The notes under the pieces were generated by a model. The model was not told where the DNA came from, did no database searches, and saw nothing but the letters and a program-made list of their open reading frames with translations. A stretch of DNA of 22,473 nt from Aalborgiella sp043740415 (lineage in GTDB: Bacteria > Pseudomonadota > Gammaproteobacteria > Burkholderiales > Burkholderiaceae_C): positions 1-22,473 of the forward strand of contig JAYUCJ010000199.1 of assembly GCA_043740415.1 (NCBI GenBank), read 5' to 3'. Shown here in pieces: positions 1 through 7,526 of the stretch (position 1 is the first letter of the stretch; each line of letters starts with the position of its first letter). Made by a program: the position numbers and the translations under genes.

Positions 1-124
1 TCGTCCAGAAACTCTGGAACTACTGCAACGTGCTGACCGACGACCGTAGCCAGCCGCAGTAGAAGCTGCGCTGGAGCAATTCCGGTTGATTGCAGGGGAT
101 TTGGACGCCGAGGTGGTGGTCTGA
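1..124 (+). pseudogene. Remnant of type I restriction-modification methyltransferase gene (hsdM-like)
   Basis: Frame 3 reads VQKLWNYCNVLTDD and then stops at 60-62; this matches the conserved N-terminal segment of type I HsdM DNA methyltransferases (helical N-terminal domain). A different frame (50-124) then reads AALEQFRLIAGDLDAEVVV and stops, which resembles an HsdM C-terminal tail. The two ends are only about 50 bases apart and in different frames, so the body of the gene (normally about 500 codons, including the NPPF motif) is missing. I infer an internal deletion and frameshift. The left end is cut by the window, so the original start is not seen. The C-terminal match is less certain than the N-terminal one. 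No hsdS or hsdR is visible. Confidence 0.55.
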
Positions 125-142
125 ATAGAGCGAAAAGCAACT

Positions 143-203
143 ATTTTTGCTATATTATTTATAGCTTCTTAGGCAATAAATACGCCGGCTAGATGTCTAT
201 TTT
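143..203 (+). repeat. Dispersed intergenic repeat, copy 1
   Basis: This copy contains the shared core GCAATAAATACGCCGGCT, preceded by an A+T-rich inverted repeat (GCTATA at 149-154 and TATAGC at 160-165). The same block occurs near 13821, 15808 and 19005. It lies just beyond the 3' end of the Crp/Fnr gene. It encodes nothing recognisable. Confidence 0.85.
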
Positions 204-216
204 AAGGGTAAAAAGC

Positions 217-936
217 CTAAAAATTCCGCGTTCTCAGAGCATGGATGTCCAAAACCCGCAAACCGCCGTATTCCACCTTGATCGTGCCTTGGTCCGACAG
301 ATTGGTCAGCGCCTCATTCACCCGTTGCCGCGATAAACCGACCAAGTAGGCGAGTTCCTGCTGCGTGATGCGCAGCACTTCGCCCACACCGGGGTAGAGC
401 ACGGGGTTGAAGAGGGCGGCTAGGCTGCGGGCGACGCGGATGTCGGGGTTGGTCATGCGGTCGATCTCGCGGGCGGCGATGAATTGGCCCAGGCGTTCGT
501 TGAGCTGTCCCATCACGAAACGGTTGAAGCCGATGGAGTTGTCCAACAGCCAGTCAAAGGTGGCGACGGGCAGGCCGGCGACAATGCTTTTACGCAGCGC
601 CTGAATGTTGTAGCGATAAGGCTCGCGCTTCATCACCGTGCCTTCGCCAAACCAGCCGCCTGGTGGCACGCCGGTGAAGGTGATGGTTTGGCCTTGGGCG
701 TTGTCGCTGCTCATTTTGAGCAAACCTTGCACCAAGCCAAACCAGTAGGTCACTGGCCTGCCCGTGCGGCAGACGTAATCGCCCGGTTCTGCATCGGTCA
801 CGTCGATGTCGTTGATAACGCGTTCACGCTGTTTGTCATCTAAAAATGCCAGCCACGGAATGCCGGCCAGCTCGAACTCCGTGGGGTTGCGGCGGCGCTG
901 GTGTAGCGTTGATTCAGGGTTATAGGTGCGAGACAT
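217..936 (-). CDS. Crp/Fnr-family transcriptional regulator
   Basis: The 239-residue product has the normal length and layout of the Crp/Fnr family. An N-terminal cyclic-nucleotide-binding-type beta barrel spans about residues 28-130, with a phosphate-cassette-like stretch GGWFGEG around 93-99. A long dimer helix follows, then a C-terminal winged helix whose recognition unit (ITQQELAYLVGLSRQRVNEA, about 190-209) is typical. There is a single cysteine in the sensory region, so an FNR-type iron-sulfur cluster is not expected; the ligand is unknown. The gene is divergent from the ligase/ABC operon and shares a short promoter region with it. That region holds a perfect inverted repeat, so it probably controls that operon and perhaps itself. 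No clear Shine-Dalgarno precedes the ATG. Confidence 0.9.
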   Translation of the reverse strand: MSRTYNPESTLHQRRRNPTEFELAGIPWLAFLDDKQRERVINDIDVTDAEPGDYVCRTGRPVTYWFGLVQGLLKMSSDNAQGQTITFTGVPPGGWFGEGTVMKREPYRYNIQALRKSIVAGLPVATFDWLLDNSIGFNRFVMGQLNERLGQFIAAREIDRMTNPDIRVARSLAALFNPVLYPGVGEVLRITQQELAYLVGLSRQRVNEALTNLSDQGTIKVEYGGLRVLDIHALRTRNF

Positions 937-968
937 ATAGGGAAAGTCCTAGGCAATGTAGGGCTCAA

Positions 969-986
969 TTGTCGTCCAAACGACAA
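969..986. promoter_or_regulatory. Candidate Crp/Fnr-type operator in divergent promoter
   Basis: The sequence TTGTCGTCCAAACGACAA is a perfect inverted repeat with 7-bp arms and a 4-bp spacer, the half-site spacing typical of Crp/Fnr proteins. Its centre (977.5) is 41.5 bases upstream of a start site predicted 7 bases after a TACTAT -10 hexamer at 1007-1012. It also overlaps the likely -35 region of the divergent regulator gene, suggesting autoregulation. That the neighbouring regulator binds here is inference. Confidence 0.65.
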
Positions 987-1006
987 CATAACGTCAAATA
1001 TAAGCC

Positions 1007-1012
1007 TACTAT
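1007..1012 (+). promoter_or_regulatory. Predicted -10 element of ligase/ABC operon
   Basis: TACTAT lies 34 bases before the ATG at 1046 and has no good -35 hexamer at 17 bases, as expected of a promoter depending on a class II activator. An alternative -10, TATAAG, lies at 999-1004. Confidence 0.4.
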
Positions 1013-1045
1013 TCGATCCATTAGAAGCCATTGGACATATTAGCG

Positions 1046-2992
1046 ATGCAGACCACTTTTGCCAGATTACTGTTAAAGCATGCCACAGAGCGACCGCAAG
1101 ACGCAGCCATGCGTGAAAAAGAATATGGCATTTGGCAGGCGCTGACGTGGGCAGACTTGGCCAAGATGGTCGAGCACTTGGCTTGCGGCTTGTTTGAGGC
1201 GGGGCTGAAGCGGGGTGACCACATGGTCGTCGTTGGTGCGAACCGCCCGCGTTTGTATGCCACGATGTTGGCCGTGCAGGCGCTGGGTGCGGTGCCGATT
1301 CCTTTGTACCAAGATGCGGCCGCGCTGGAATGTGTGTTTCCCATCAACAACGCAGATGTCAAATTTGCTTTTGCCGAAGACCAAGAGCAAGTCGATAAGT
1401 TGCTAGAGATTCGCCCGCAATGCCCACAGTTGACAAATATCTACTTTGACGACCCGCGTGGTTTGCGTAAGTACGCTGAGCCGGGTTTGGCCAGTTTGGA
1501 AACTTTGTTGGATAGTGGCAAAGCGTTTGCAGCAAAACACAGCGGATTTTTCAAAGCAGAAGTTGACAAAGCGCGGCCGGCTGATGTGGCCGCCATGTTT
1601 TTCACGTCTGGTACCACGGGCAACCCCAAAGGCGTGGTGCATACGCACAACAGCTTGCTGAATGCGGCAGAATCTGGCGCTAGTTTTGATAAATTGACCA
1701 GCGCAGAAGAGGTATTGGCCTATTTGCCGCCGGCCTGGATTGGGCAAAATATTTTCAGCTACTCGCAGTGGCTGGCTTGTGGCTATGTGGTGAACTGCCC
1801 AGAATCCGCCGCGACCACGACGATTGATTTGAAAGAAGTGGGTCCCACCTACTATTTCGCACCGCCGCGCGTGTTTGAAGGCTTGCTCACCAGTGTGATG
1901 ATTCGCATGGAAGATGCGGGTGCTTTCAAACGCAAGATGTTCAGCTACTTTATGACGGTCGCGAAAAAAGTGGGCCCGGCGAAGACGGATGGCGCATCTG
2001 TTGGTTTGGTCGATAGCTTGAAATACGCGTTGGGCAACTGGATGGTTTACGGTCCGCTGCGCAACAACCTGGGCATGAGCCGTGTGCGCGTTGCCTACAC
2101 CGCCGGCGAGGCGATCGGCCCGGATTTGTTCACGTTCTACCGCTCCATCGGCATCAACTTGAAGCAGTTGTACGGTTCGACTGAAACGGCAGTATTTGTG
2201 TGCCAACAACCGGACAACCAAGCCCGTGCTGACACAGTTGGGGTACCGTGCAACGGTGTTGAAATCAAGGTGGCGGATAACGGCGAAATTTTGGTCAAGT
2301 CACCCGGTTTGTTCAAAGAGTATTACAAAAACAAAGCGGCAACCGACGAGGTCTTGACCGAAGGCGGTTGGTACCACACCAGCGATGCCGGCTTTTTGGA
2401 CGCGCATGGCCATTTGAAAATCATCGACCGTGTGAAAGACGTGGGTCGCATCCAAGGCGGCGCGTTTGATGGGGCGATGTTTGCGCCCAAGTATGTGGAA
2501 AACAAGCTGAAGTTTTTCCAACACATCAAAGAAGTTGTCGCTTATGGCGATGGCCGCGAAAAAGTCTGTGTCATGATCAACATTGATTTTGACGCCGTGG
2601 GTAACTGGGCCGAGCGTCGTAATTTATCCTACGCCGGTTACACCGATTTGGCGCAAAAGCCTGAGGTGTACCAGCTCATCAAAGAATGCGTTGAAAAAGT
2701 CAATGCCGATTTGAGCGCAGACACGATGTTGGCGGGTAGTCAAGTCAGCCGTTTCTTGATCTTGCACAAAGAGTTGGACGCCGATGATGGCGAGTTGACA
2801 CGTACCAACAAAGTACGGCGCGGTTTCATCGCTGACAAATATTCAGCATTGGTGGATGGTTTGTATGCCGGTAAAACCGAACAATTCATCGCAACCGTCG
2901 TGAAGTTTGAAGATGGCCGCTCGGGCAGCGTCAGCGCGACTTTGAAGCTCTCAGACGCCACGATTTACGCGCCTGTCAAGGCCGCAGCATAA
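1046..2992 (+). CDS. AMP-forming acyl-CoA synthetase (long-chain fatty-acid-CoA ligase type)
   Basis: This 648-residue member of the ANL adenylating superfamily would activate a carboxylic acid with ATP to an acyl-AMP and then to an acyl-CoA in the cytoplasm. All key motifs are present: the P-loop TSGTTGNPKG (about 187-196), YGSTE (376-380), WYHTSD (usual TGD with G to S), the hinge DRVKD (461-465) and the C-terminal catalytic lysine in TRTNKVRR (K589). I chose ATG 1046; an in-frame TTG at 1031 would add five residues, and neither has a strong ribosome site. It is first in an operon with a branched-chain-type ABC importer, and livG begins 15 bases later, so its substrate is probably what the importer brings in. 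The acid cannot be told from sequence; a long-chain, aromatic or cyclic acid is possible. Confidence 0.9.
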   Translation: MQTTFARLLLKHATERPQDAAMREKEYGIWQALTWADLAKMVEHLACGLFEAGLKRGDHMVVVGANRPRLYATMLAVQALGAVPIPLYQDAAALECVFPINNADVKFAFAEDQEQVDKLLEIRPQCPQLTNIYFDDPRGLRKYAEPGLASLETLLDSGKAFAAKHSGFFKAEVDKARPADVAAMFFTSGTTGNPKGVVHTHNSLLNAAESGASFDKLTSAEEVLAYLPPAWIGQNIFSYSQWLACGYVVNCPESAATTTIDLKEVGPTYYFAPPRVFEGLLTSVMIRMEDAGAFKRKMFSYFMTVAKKVGPAKTDGASVGLVDSLKYALGNWMVYGPLRNNLGMSRVRVAYTAGEAIGPDLFTFYRSIGINLKQLYGSTETAVFVCQQPDNQARADTVGVPCNGVEIKVADNGEILVKSPGLFKEYYKNKAATDEVLTEGGWYHTSDAGFLDAHGHLKIIDRVKDVGRIQGGAFDGAMFAPKYVENKLKFFQHIKEVVAYGDGREKVCVMINIDFDAVGNWAERRNLSYAGYTDLAQKPEVYQLIKECVEKVNADLSADTMLAGSQVSRFLILHKELDADDGELTRTNKVRRGFIADKYSALVDGLYAGKTEQFIATVVKFEDGRSGSVSATLKLSDATIYAPVKAAA

Positions 2993-3007
2993 AACTTAGA
3001 CAAGAAC

Positions 3008-3793
3008 ATGGCAACTAAAAAAATTGGGGACGTGATCCTCGAAGTTAAAAATATCAGCCTTGCGTTTGGCGGTGTCAAAGCGTTGAGCGATATATCGTTC
3101 GATGTGCGTGAGCATGAGGTCCGTGCCATCATTGGCCCCAACGGTGCAGGGAAAAGCTCGATGCTGAACTGCATCAATGGCGTTTACACGCCGCAGCAGG
3201 GCAGCATCACTTTCAAAGGGCAAACCTTCAGCGATATGGACAGCCACCAGGTGGCGACCATGGGCATCGCGCGCACGTTTCAAAACTTGGCCTTGTTCAA
3301 GGGCATGAGTGTGATTGACAACATCATGTCTGGCCGTAACCTGCGCATCAAGAGCAATATTTTGATGCAAGCACTGCGCATTGGGCCTGCGGAACGTGAA
3401 GAAGTTCGTCACCGCGAGTTTGTCGAACATATCATCGACTTTTTGGAAATCCAAGCCTACCGCAAAACGCCGGTTGGCCAGTTGCCTTACGGCCTGCAAA
3501 AACGCGTCGATTTGGGCCGCGCCTTGGCGATGGAGCCGCAAGTGTTGCTGCTCGATGAACCCATGGCCGGTATGAACTTGGAAGAAAAACAAGACATGTG
3601 CCGCTTTGTGCTGGACATCAACGACGAGTACGGCACAACCGTGGTGCTGATCGAGCACGACATGGGCGTGGTGATGGACATTTCCGACCGCGTGGTGGTG
3701 CTCGATTATGGTAAAAAAATTGGTGACGGCACGCCCGATGAGGTGCGCAACAACCCCGAGGTGATCAGCGCCTACCTCGGCACGTCACACTAA
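3008..3793 (+). CDS. LivG-type ABC transporter ATP-binding protein
   Basis: This 261-residue ATPase belongs to the branched-chain amino-acid (HAAT) class of importers. Walker A is GPNGAGKS (43-50). The signature region is YGLQKR (about residue 160), the LivG-style variant of LSGGQ. Walker B is LLLDEP (about 179-184), followed by the switch histidine in IEHDM. It should pair with the LivF-type ATPase at 7527-8360 to power the LivH/LivM-type channel. It starts 15 bases after the ligase stop, with no clear Shine-Dalgarno, so it is probably co-transcribed with that gene. The substrate is unlikely to be a plain branched-chain amino acid, because ligase genes sit at both ends of the operon. Confidence 0.93.
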   Translation: MATKKIGDVILEVKNISLAFGGVKALSDISFDVREHEVRAIIGPNGAGKSSMLNCINGVYTPQQGSITFKGQTFSDMDSHQVATMGIARTFQNLALFKGMSVIDNIMSGRNLRIKSNILMQALRIGPAEREEVRHREFVEHIIDFLEIQAYRKTPVGQLPYGLQKRVDLGRALAMEPQVLLLDEPMAGMNLEEKQDMCRFVLDINDEYGTTVVLIEHDMGVVMDISDRVVVLDYGKKIGDGTPDEVRNNPEVISAYLGTSH

Positions 3794-3826
3794 TAAATAT
3801 GACCCCCACGCTTGTCACTCCGTGTA

Positions 3827-3853
3827 CTGCGCTGCCCCCCGAGGGGGCCGCAG
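3827..3853 (+). repeat. GC-rich hairpin element between livG-type and livH-type genes
   Basis: CTGCG (3827-3831) pairs with CGCAG (3849-3853), and inside it CCCCC (3835-3839) pairs with GGGGG (3843-3847) around a CGA loop. No T-run follows, so this is not a classic terminator. Similar C-run/G-run hairpins followed by a GGGGCGGCCCGG-like tail are, from memory, dispersed repeats in Comamonadaceae; only one copy occurs here. It may affect mRNA processing or the dose of downstream genes. Confidence 0.6.
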
Positions 3854-3898
3854 TTGCCTTGGGGCGGCCCGGCGTCAACTGAATAGGATAAAAATAAA

Positions 3899-4828
3899 AT
3901 GGCGTTCTTCTTAGAAACATTACTCGGCGGCTTGATGGCCGGCATGTTGTACTCCTTGGTTGCACTCGGCTTTGTGCTGATTTTCAAAGCCTCAGGCGTG
4001 TTTAACTTTGCGCAAGGTGCGATGGTGCTGTTCGCAGCGTTGGCCATGGCACGCTTTGCGGTGTGGATTCCCGCATGGACAGGGATTGATAACCCGATTG
4101 TGGCGAATGTGGCCGCCTTCATCATCGCAAGTGTCATCATGTTTGTGGTGGCTTGGGTGATTGAGAGGTTTGTATTGCGCCATTTGGTGAACCAAGAAGG
4201 CACCACGTTGTTGATGGCAACCTTGGGTATCAGTTACTTTTTAGATGGTTTGGGGCAAACCATTTTTGGCAGCGATATTTACAAAATCGACATCGGCATG
4301 CCTAAAGAGCCCATCATGGCGTTTGAAAGCGTGTTTCAGGGCGGCATTTTGATCAACAAAGAAGATATGTATGCGGCTTTGATTGCTGCCGTGATGGTTG
4401 CAGCACTCAGTTTGTTTTTCCAAAAAACGTCAACCGGTCGCGCTTTGCGTGCTGTGGCGGACGACCATCAAGCGGCGCAAAGTATTGGTATTCCACTCAA
4501 CCGTATTTGGGTGATTGTTTGGACTGTTGCAGGCATCGTCGCTTTGGTGGCGGGCATGATTTGGGGCTCTAAACTGGGTGTGCAATTTTCATTGACGACG
4601 GTTGCCCTGCGCGCTTTACCGGTGGTGATTTTGGGTGGTTTGACGTCTGTACCCGGCGCGATCATTGGTGGTTTGATCATCGGCGTGGGCGAAAAACTGT
4701 CTGAAGTTTTCCTAGGGCCGTATGTCGGTGGCGGTATTGAAATCTGGTTTGCCTATGTGCTCGCCCTTGTCTTCTTGCTGTTCCGTCCACAAGGTTTGTT
4801 TGGCGAAAAAATCATCGACCGCGTGTAA
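3899..4828 (+). CDS. LivH-type ABC transporter permease
   Basis: The 309-residue integral membrane protein has about eight hydrophobic segments and the N-terminal pattern ETLLGGLMAGMLYSLVALGF typical of LivH permeases of branched-chain-type importers. The cytoplasmic coupling region GRALRAVADDHQAAQSIGI (around residues 180-198) contains the EAA-like loop that contacts the ATPases; the family usually reads RA.A.d...A...GI here. It would form the inner-membrane channel with the LivM-type partner that follows 61 bases later. The 105-base gap upstream, containing a GC hairpin, is long for this operon. Start ATG 3899 follows an A-rich stretch without a strong Shine-Dalgarno. Confidence 0.93.
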   Translation: MAFFLETLLGGLMAGMLYSLVALGFVLIFKASGVFNFAQGAMVLFAALAMARFAVWIPAWTGIDNPIVANVAAFIIASVIMFVVAWVIERFVLRHLVNQEGTTLLMATLGISYFLDGLGQTIFGSDIYKIDIGMPKEPIMAFESVFQGGILINKEDMYAALIAAVMVAALSLFFQKTSTGRALRAVADDHQAAQSIGIPLNRIWVIVWTVAGIVALVAGMIWGSKLGVQFSLTTVALRALPVVILGGLTSVPGAIIGGLIIGVGEKLSEVFLGPYVGGGIEIWFAYVLALVFLLFRPQGLFGEKIIDRV

Positions 4829-4889
4829 GTGATTGAACTTATTCACCGCAAAGCCACCCCTACTCACTCCTACTAAAAGCAGTTAAAAC

Positions 4890-5966
4890 ATGTTTTACAG
4901 AGAAAACGGTCAATTCAAGACCAATTACCGCACCGACCAGCAAATCTTCCCGATTGCACAAGACCGATGGGCGGTTATCGCACTCATGGCGTTTGCTTTT
5001 ATAGCCGTGCCTTTGCTGGGTAGCGACTACATGTTTCGGGCGATTTTTATTCCCTTCTTGATCATGGCTTTGGCGGCGCTTGGGGTGAATATTTTGGTGG
5101 GTTATTGCGGTCAAATCTCTTTGGGTTCGGGTGCGTTCATGGCGGTGGGTGCCTATGCTGCGTTCAACTTCTTTGTGCGTATTCCGAACATGCCGCTGGT
5201 TCCCGCTTTGATTTTGGGCGGCTTGTGTTCCACAGCGTTCGGCATTTTGTTTGGCCTTCCCAGTTTGCGTGTCAAAGGTTTGTATTTGGCGGTGGCGACC
5301 TTGGCCGCACAGTTTTTCAGCGATTGGATGTTTTTGCGCATCAAATGGTTTACCAACGACTCGCCTTCCGGCTCGGTTTCTGTATCAGGCTTGCAAGTGT
5401 TTGGTTTCCAAATCGAAAGCCCTATTTCCAAGTATTTGTTTTGTTTAACTATTTTGGCTGTTTTGGGCTTGATGGCTAAAAACTTGGTGCGTAGCGCGAT
5501 TGGCCGCGAGTGGATGGCGATTCGGGATATGGACGTGGCCGCTGCTGTGATCGGCATCCGCCCTATGTATGCCAAACTCAGTGCGTTTGCGGTCAGTTCC
5601 TTCATTATCGGCATCGCAGGTGCTTTGTGGGGCTTTGTTTATTTAGGTGCGTGGGAGCCAGCGGCTTTCTCGGTGGATCTGTCGTTCAAGCTGCTGTTCA
5701 TGGTCATCATTGGTGGCATGGGTTCCATCATGGGTAGCTTTTTTGGTGCTGCGTTTATCGTGCTGCTGCCCATTTTTCTCAGTCAGTTCCTGCCATTTTT
5801 AGGCGGTTTATTTGGTTTGGATGTATCAACAGCCGCGGCTTCACATGCCGAGCTGATGATTTTTGGTGCGATGATTGTTTGGTTTTTGATTGTTGAGCCG
5901 CATGGCTTGGCCAAGCTGTGGTCAGTTGGCAAACAAAAATTGCGCTTATGGCCTTTCCCCCATTGA
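4890..5966 (+). CDS. LivM-type ABC transporter permease
   Basis: This second permease has 358 residues. It has an N-terminal cytoplasmic extension of about 25 residues, then multiple membrane segments. The stretch LGVNILVGYCGQISLGSGAF is the LivM hallmark (usually GxxGqlSlGhaaF), and the coupling loop around IGREWMAIRDMDVAAAVIGI (about residues 205-224) matches the family. It heterodimerises with the LivH-type protein to form the channel. The C-terminus ends in a short basic tail. It lies third in the transporter part of the operon; the binding-protein gene follows 109 bases later. Confidence 0.93.
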   Translation: MFYRENGQFKTNYRTDQQIFPIAQDRWAVIALMAFAFIAVPLLGSDYMFRAIFIPFLIMALAALGVNILVGYCGQISLGSGAFMAVGAYAAFNFFVRIPNMPLVPALILGGLCSTAFGILFGLPSLRVKGLYLAVATLAAQFFSDWMFLRIKWFTNDSPSGSVSVSGLQVFGFQIESPISKYLFCLTILAVLGLMAKNLVRSAIGREWMAIRDMDVAAAVIGIRPMYAKLSAFAVSSFIIGIAGALWGFVYLGAWEPAAFSVDLSFKLLFMVIIGGMGSIMGSFFGAAFIVLLPIFLSQFLPFLGGLFGLDVSTAAASHAELMIFGAMIVWFLIVEPHGLAKLWSVGKQKLRLWPFPH

Positions 5967-6075
5967 TCGTATTGAATCCTAGTCATGAGATATCGGGTAT
6001 GTACTGATTTCGTTTCTTGTTTTTCGTTCGTTAACCACAAGCACGGTTGTGCTATTACATTTGGAGATTTTTAAA

Positions 6076-7392
6076 ATGAAACTTCGTCATCTTGCACTTG
6101 CCGCCACCTTGGCAGCCGTAGGTGCCACCGCCTTCGCTCAGGCCAAAGAGCAGTTTTTCCCGGTTCTTTCTTACCGCACTGGTGCCTACGCGCCGAATGG
6201 TGTGCCATGGGCCAATGGCTATGTGGATTACCTTAAATTAGTCAACGCGCGCGGCGGCATCAACGGCGTGAAGATCACGTTTGAAGAATGTGAAACCGGC
6301 TACGACACCGCACGCAGTGTTGAATGCTATGAGCGCCTCAAAGGCAAGAACGGCGGCGCTTCGCTGGTGCAGCCTTTGTCCACGGGTGCGACTTTCGCCA
6401 TCACAGAAAAAGCCGCGACCGACAAGATTTCGGTGGTGACGGTGGGCTATGGCCGCAGTGAAAGTGCCGATGGCACGGTATTCAAATGGAACTTCCCATT
6501 GGCGGGCACCTACTGGGTGGCCGCTGACTCCATTTTGCAGGCCATCGGCAAAAAAGAGGGGGGCCTGGATAAACTCAAAGGTAAGAAAATCGCACTGGTC
6601 TACCACGACAGCCCATTTGGCAAAGAGCCGATTGCCTTGTTGCAAGAGCGCGCCCGCCAACTCGGTTTTGACTTGCAATTGTTGCCGGTGACAGCACCTG
6701 GGGTTGAGCAAAAAGCGACCTGGTTGCAGGTGCGCCAAGCCAAACCTGACTATGTCATGTTGTGGGGCTGGGGCATCATGAACAGCACCGCCATCAAGGA
6801 AGCACAGGCCACGGGCTATCCACGCGAAAAAATGTATGGTGTGTGGTGGGCCGGTGCTGAGCCTGACGTCAAAGACGTGGCCGATGGTGCCAAGGGCTAC
6901 AATGCGGTGACCTTGCAGCATGGCGCTGATTTCAAAGCTAAAGTGGTCACCGATACGTTGAGCATGGTGCATGGCAAAGGTCAAGGCACGGGTCCAAAAG
7001 AGGAAGTCGGACAGGTGCTGTACCTTCGCGGTGCCATGAGTGCGATGCTGGGTGTGGAAGGCGTCCGTGCAGCGCAAGAGCGCTTTGGCAAAGGCAAGGT
7101 CATGAGTGGCGAGCAGGTGCGCTGGGGTTTGGAGAACCTCAACTTGACGCAGGCCAAGCTCGACGGTTTGGGTTTTGCCGGCGTGATGCGTCCCATCAGC
7201 ACCTCGTGCGCGGACCACATGGGCGCATCGTGGGCACGTATCCACACATGGGACGGTAAAGGCTGGCAATTCACGTCCGACTGGCTGCAAGCCGATGAGC
7301 AAATCTTGAAGCCATTGGTGAAAGCCACGGCAGCCAAGTACGCGGCAGACAAGAAATTGACGCCACGCACACCGGCTGACTGCCAATCTTAA
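6076..7392 (+). CDS. Periplasmic substrate-binding protein of branched-chain-type ABC importer
   Basis: A 438-residue type I periplasmic binding protein (Peripla_BP_6-like). The N-terminus MKLRHLALAATLAAVGATAF is a signal peptide with likely cleavage after AFA (residue 21) or AQA (23). I chose ATG 6076 because a GGAG lies about 10 bases upstream and the signal peptide starts there; an in-frame GTG at 6049 is upstream but unlikely. The mature part carries the family features GGINGVKITFEECETGYD and alternating alpha/beta segments (KKIALVYHDSPFGKEP, PDYVMLWGWG). It delivers the substrate to the LivH/LivM-type channel. A strong hairpin follows the gene, which may keep this message more abundant than those of its partners. 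Confidence 0.93.
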   Translation: MKLRHLALAATLAAVGATAFAQAKEQFFPVLSYRTGAYAPNGVPWANGYVDYLKLVNARGGINGVKITFEECETGYDTARSVECYERLKGKNGGASLVQPLSTGATFAITEKAATDKISVVTVGYGRSESADGTVFKWNFPLAGTYWVAADSILQAIGKKEGGLDKLKGKKIALVYHDSPFGKEPIALLQERARQLGFDLQLLPVTAPGVEQKATWLQVRQAKPDYVMLWGWGIMNSTAIKEAQATGYPREKMYGVWWAGAEPDVKDVADGAKGYNAVTLQHGADFKAKVVTDTLSMVHGKGQGTGPKEEVGQVLYLRGAMSAMLGVEGVRAAQERFGKGKVMSGEQVRWGLENLNLTQAKLDGLGFAGVMRPISTSCADHMGASWARIHTWDGKGWQFTSDWLQADEQILKPLVKATAAKYAADKKLTPRTPADCQS

Positions 7393-7413
7393 TCAGATTA
7401 ATTGAATTTTGTT

Positions 7414-7443
7414 TGGCTGGCGAACTTGGCGGTTTGCCAGCCA
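7414..7443 (+). promoter_or_regulatory. Strong intercistronic hairpin after binding-protein gene
   Basis: TGGCTGGCGAAC (7414-7425) pairs with GTTTGCCAGCCA (7432-7443), a 12-bp stem with one G-U pair and a 6-base loop. No T-run follows, so it is not a standard intrinsic terminator. The placement suggests 3'-end protection or partial attenuation that separates binding-protein expression from livF. Confidence 0.6.
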
Positions 7444-7526
7444 GCAAATGCCAGTGCTTTGATTCATTATTTTTAAATTAATTAGAGCGCTGACGTTTGG
7501 TTTGAAATATCTCCACGCATGACACT

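Noticed and set aside
1403..2221. 272-codon minus-strand open frame
   Set aside because: Antisense to the well-supported acyl-CoA synthetase; no domain or ribosome site.
2996..3658. 220-codon minus-strand open frame opposite the livG-type gene
   Set aside because: A shadow of the ATPase gene; composition and lack of motifs argue against a real protein.
6042..6055. AGCAC/GTGCT inverted repeat before the binding-protein gene as a terminator or operator
   Set aside because: Only 5-bp arms, no T-run and no second copy; it is within chance expectation.
6238..7386. 382-codon minus-strand open frame
   Set aside because: It lies entirely antisense to the binding-protein gene, is rich in His, Cys and Arg as shadow frames are, and has no recognisable domain.
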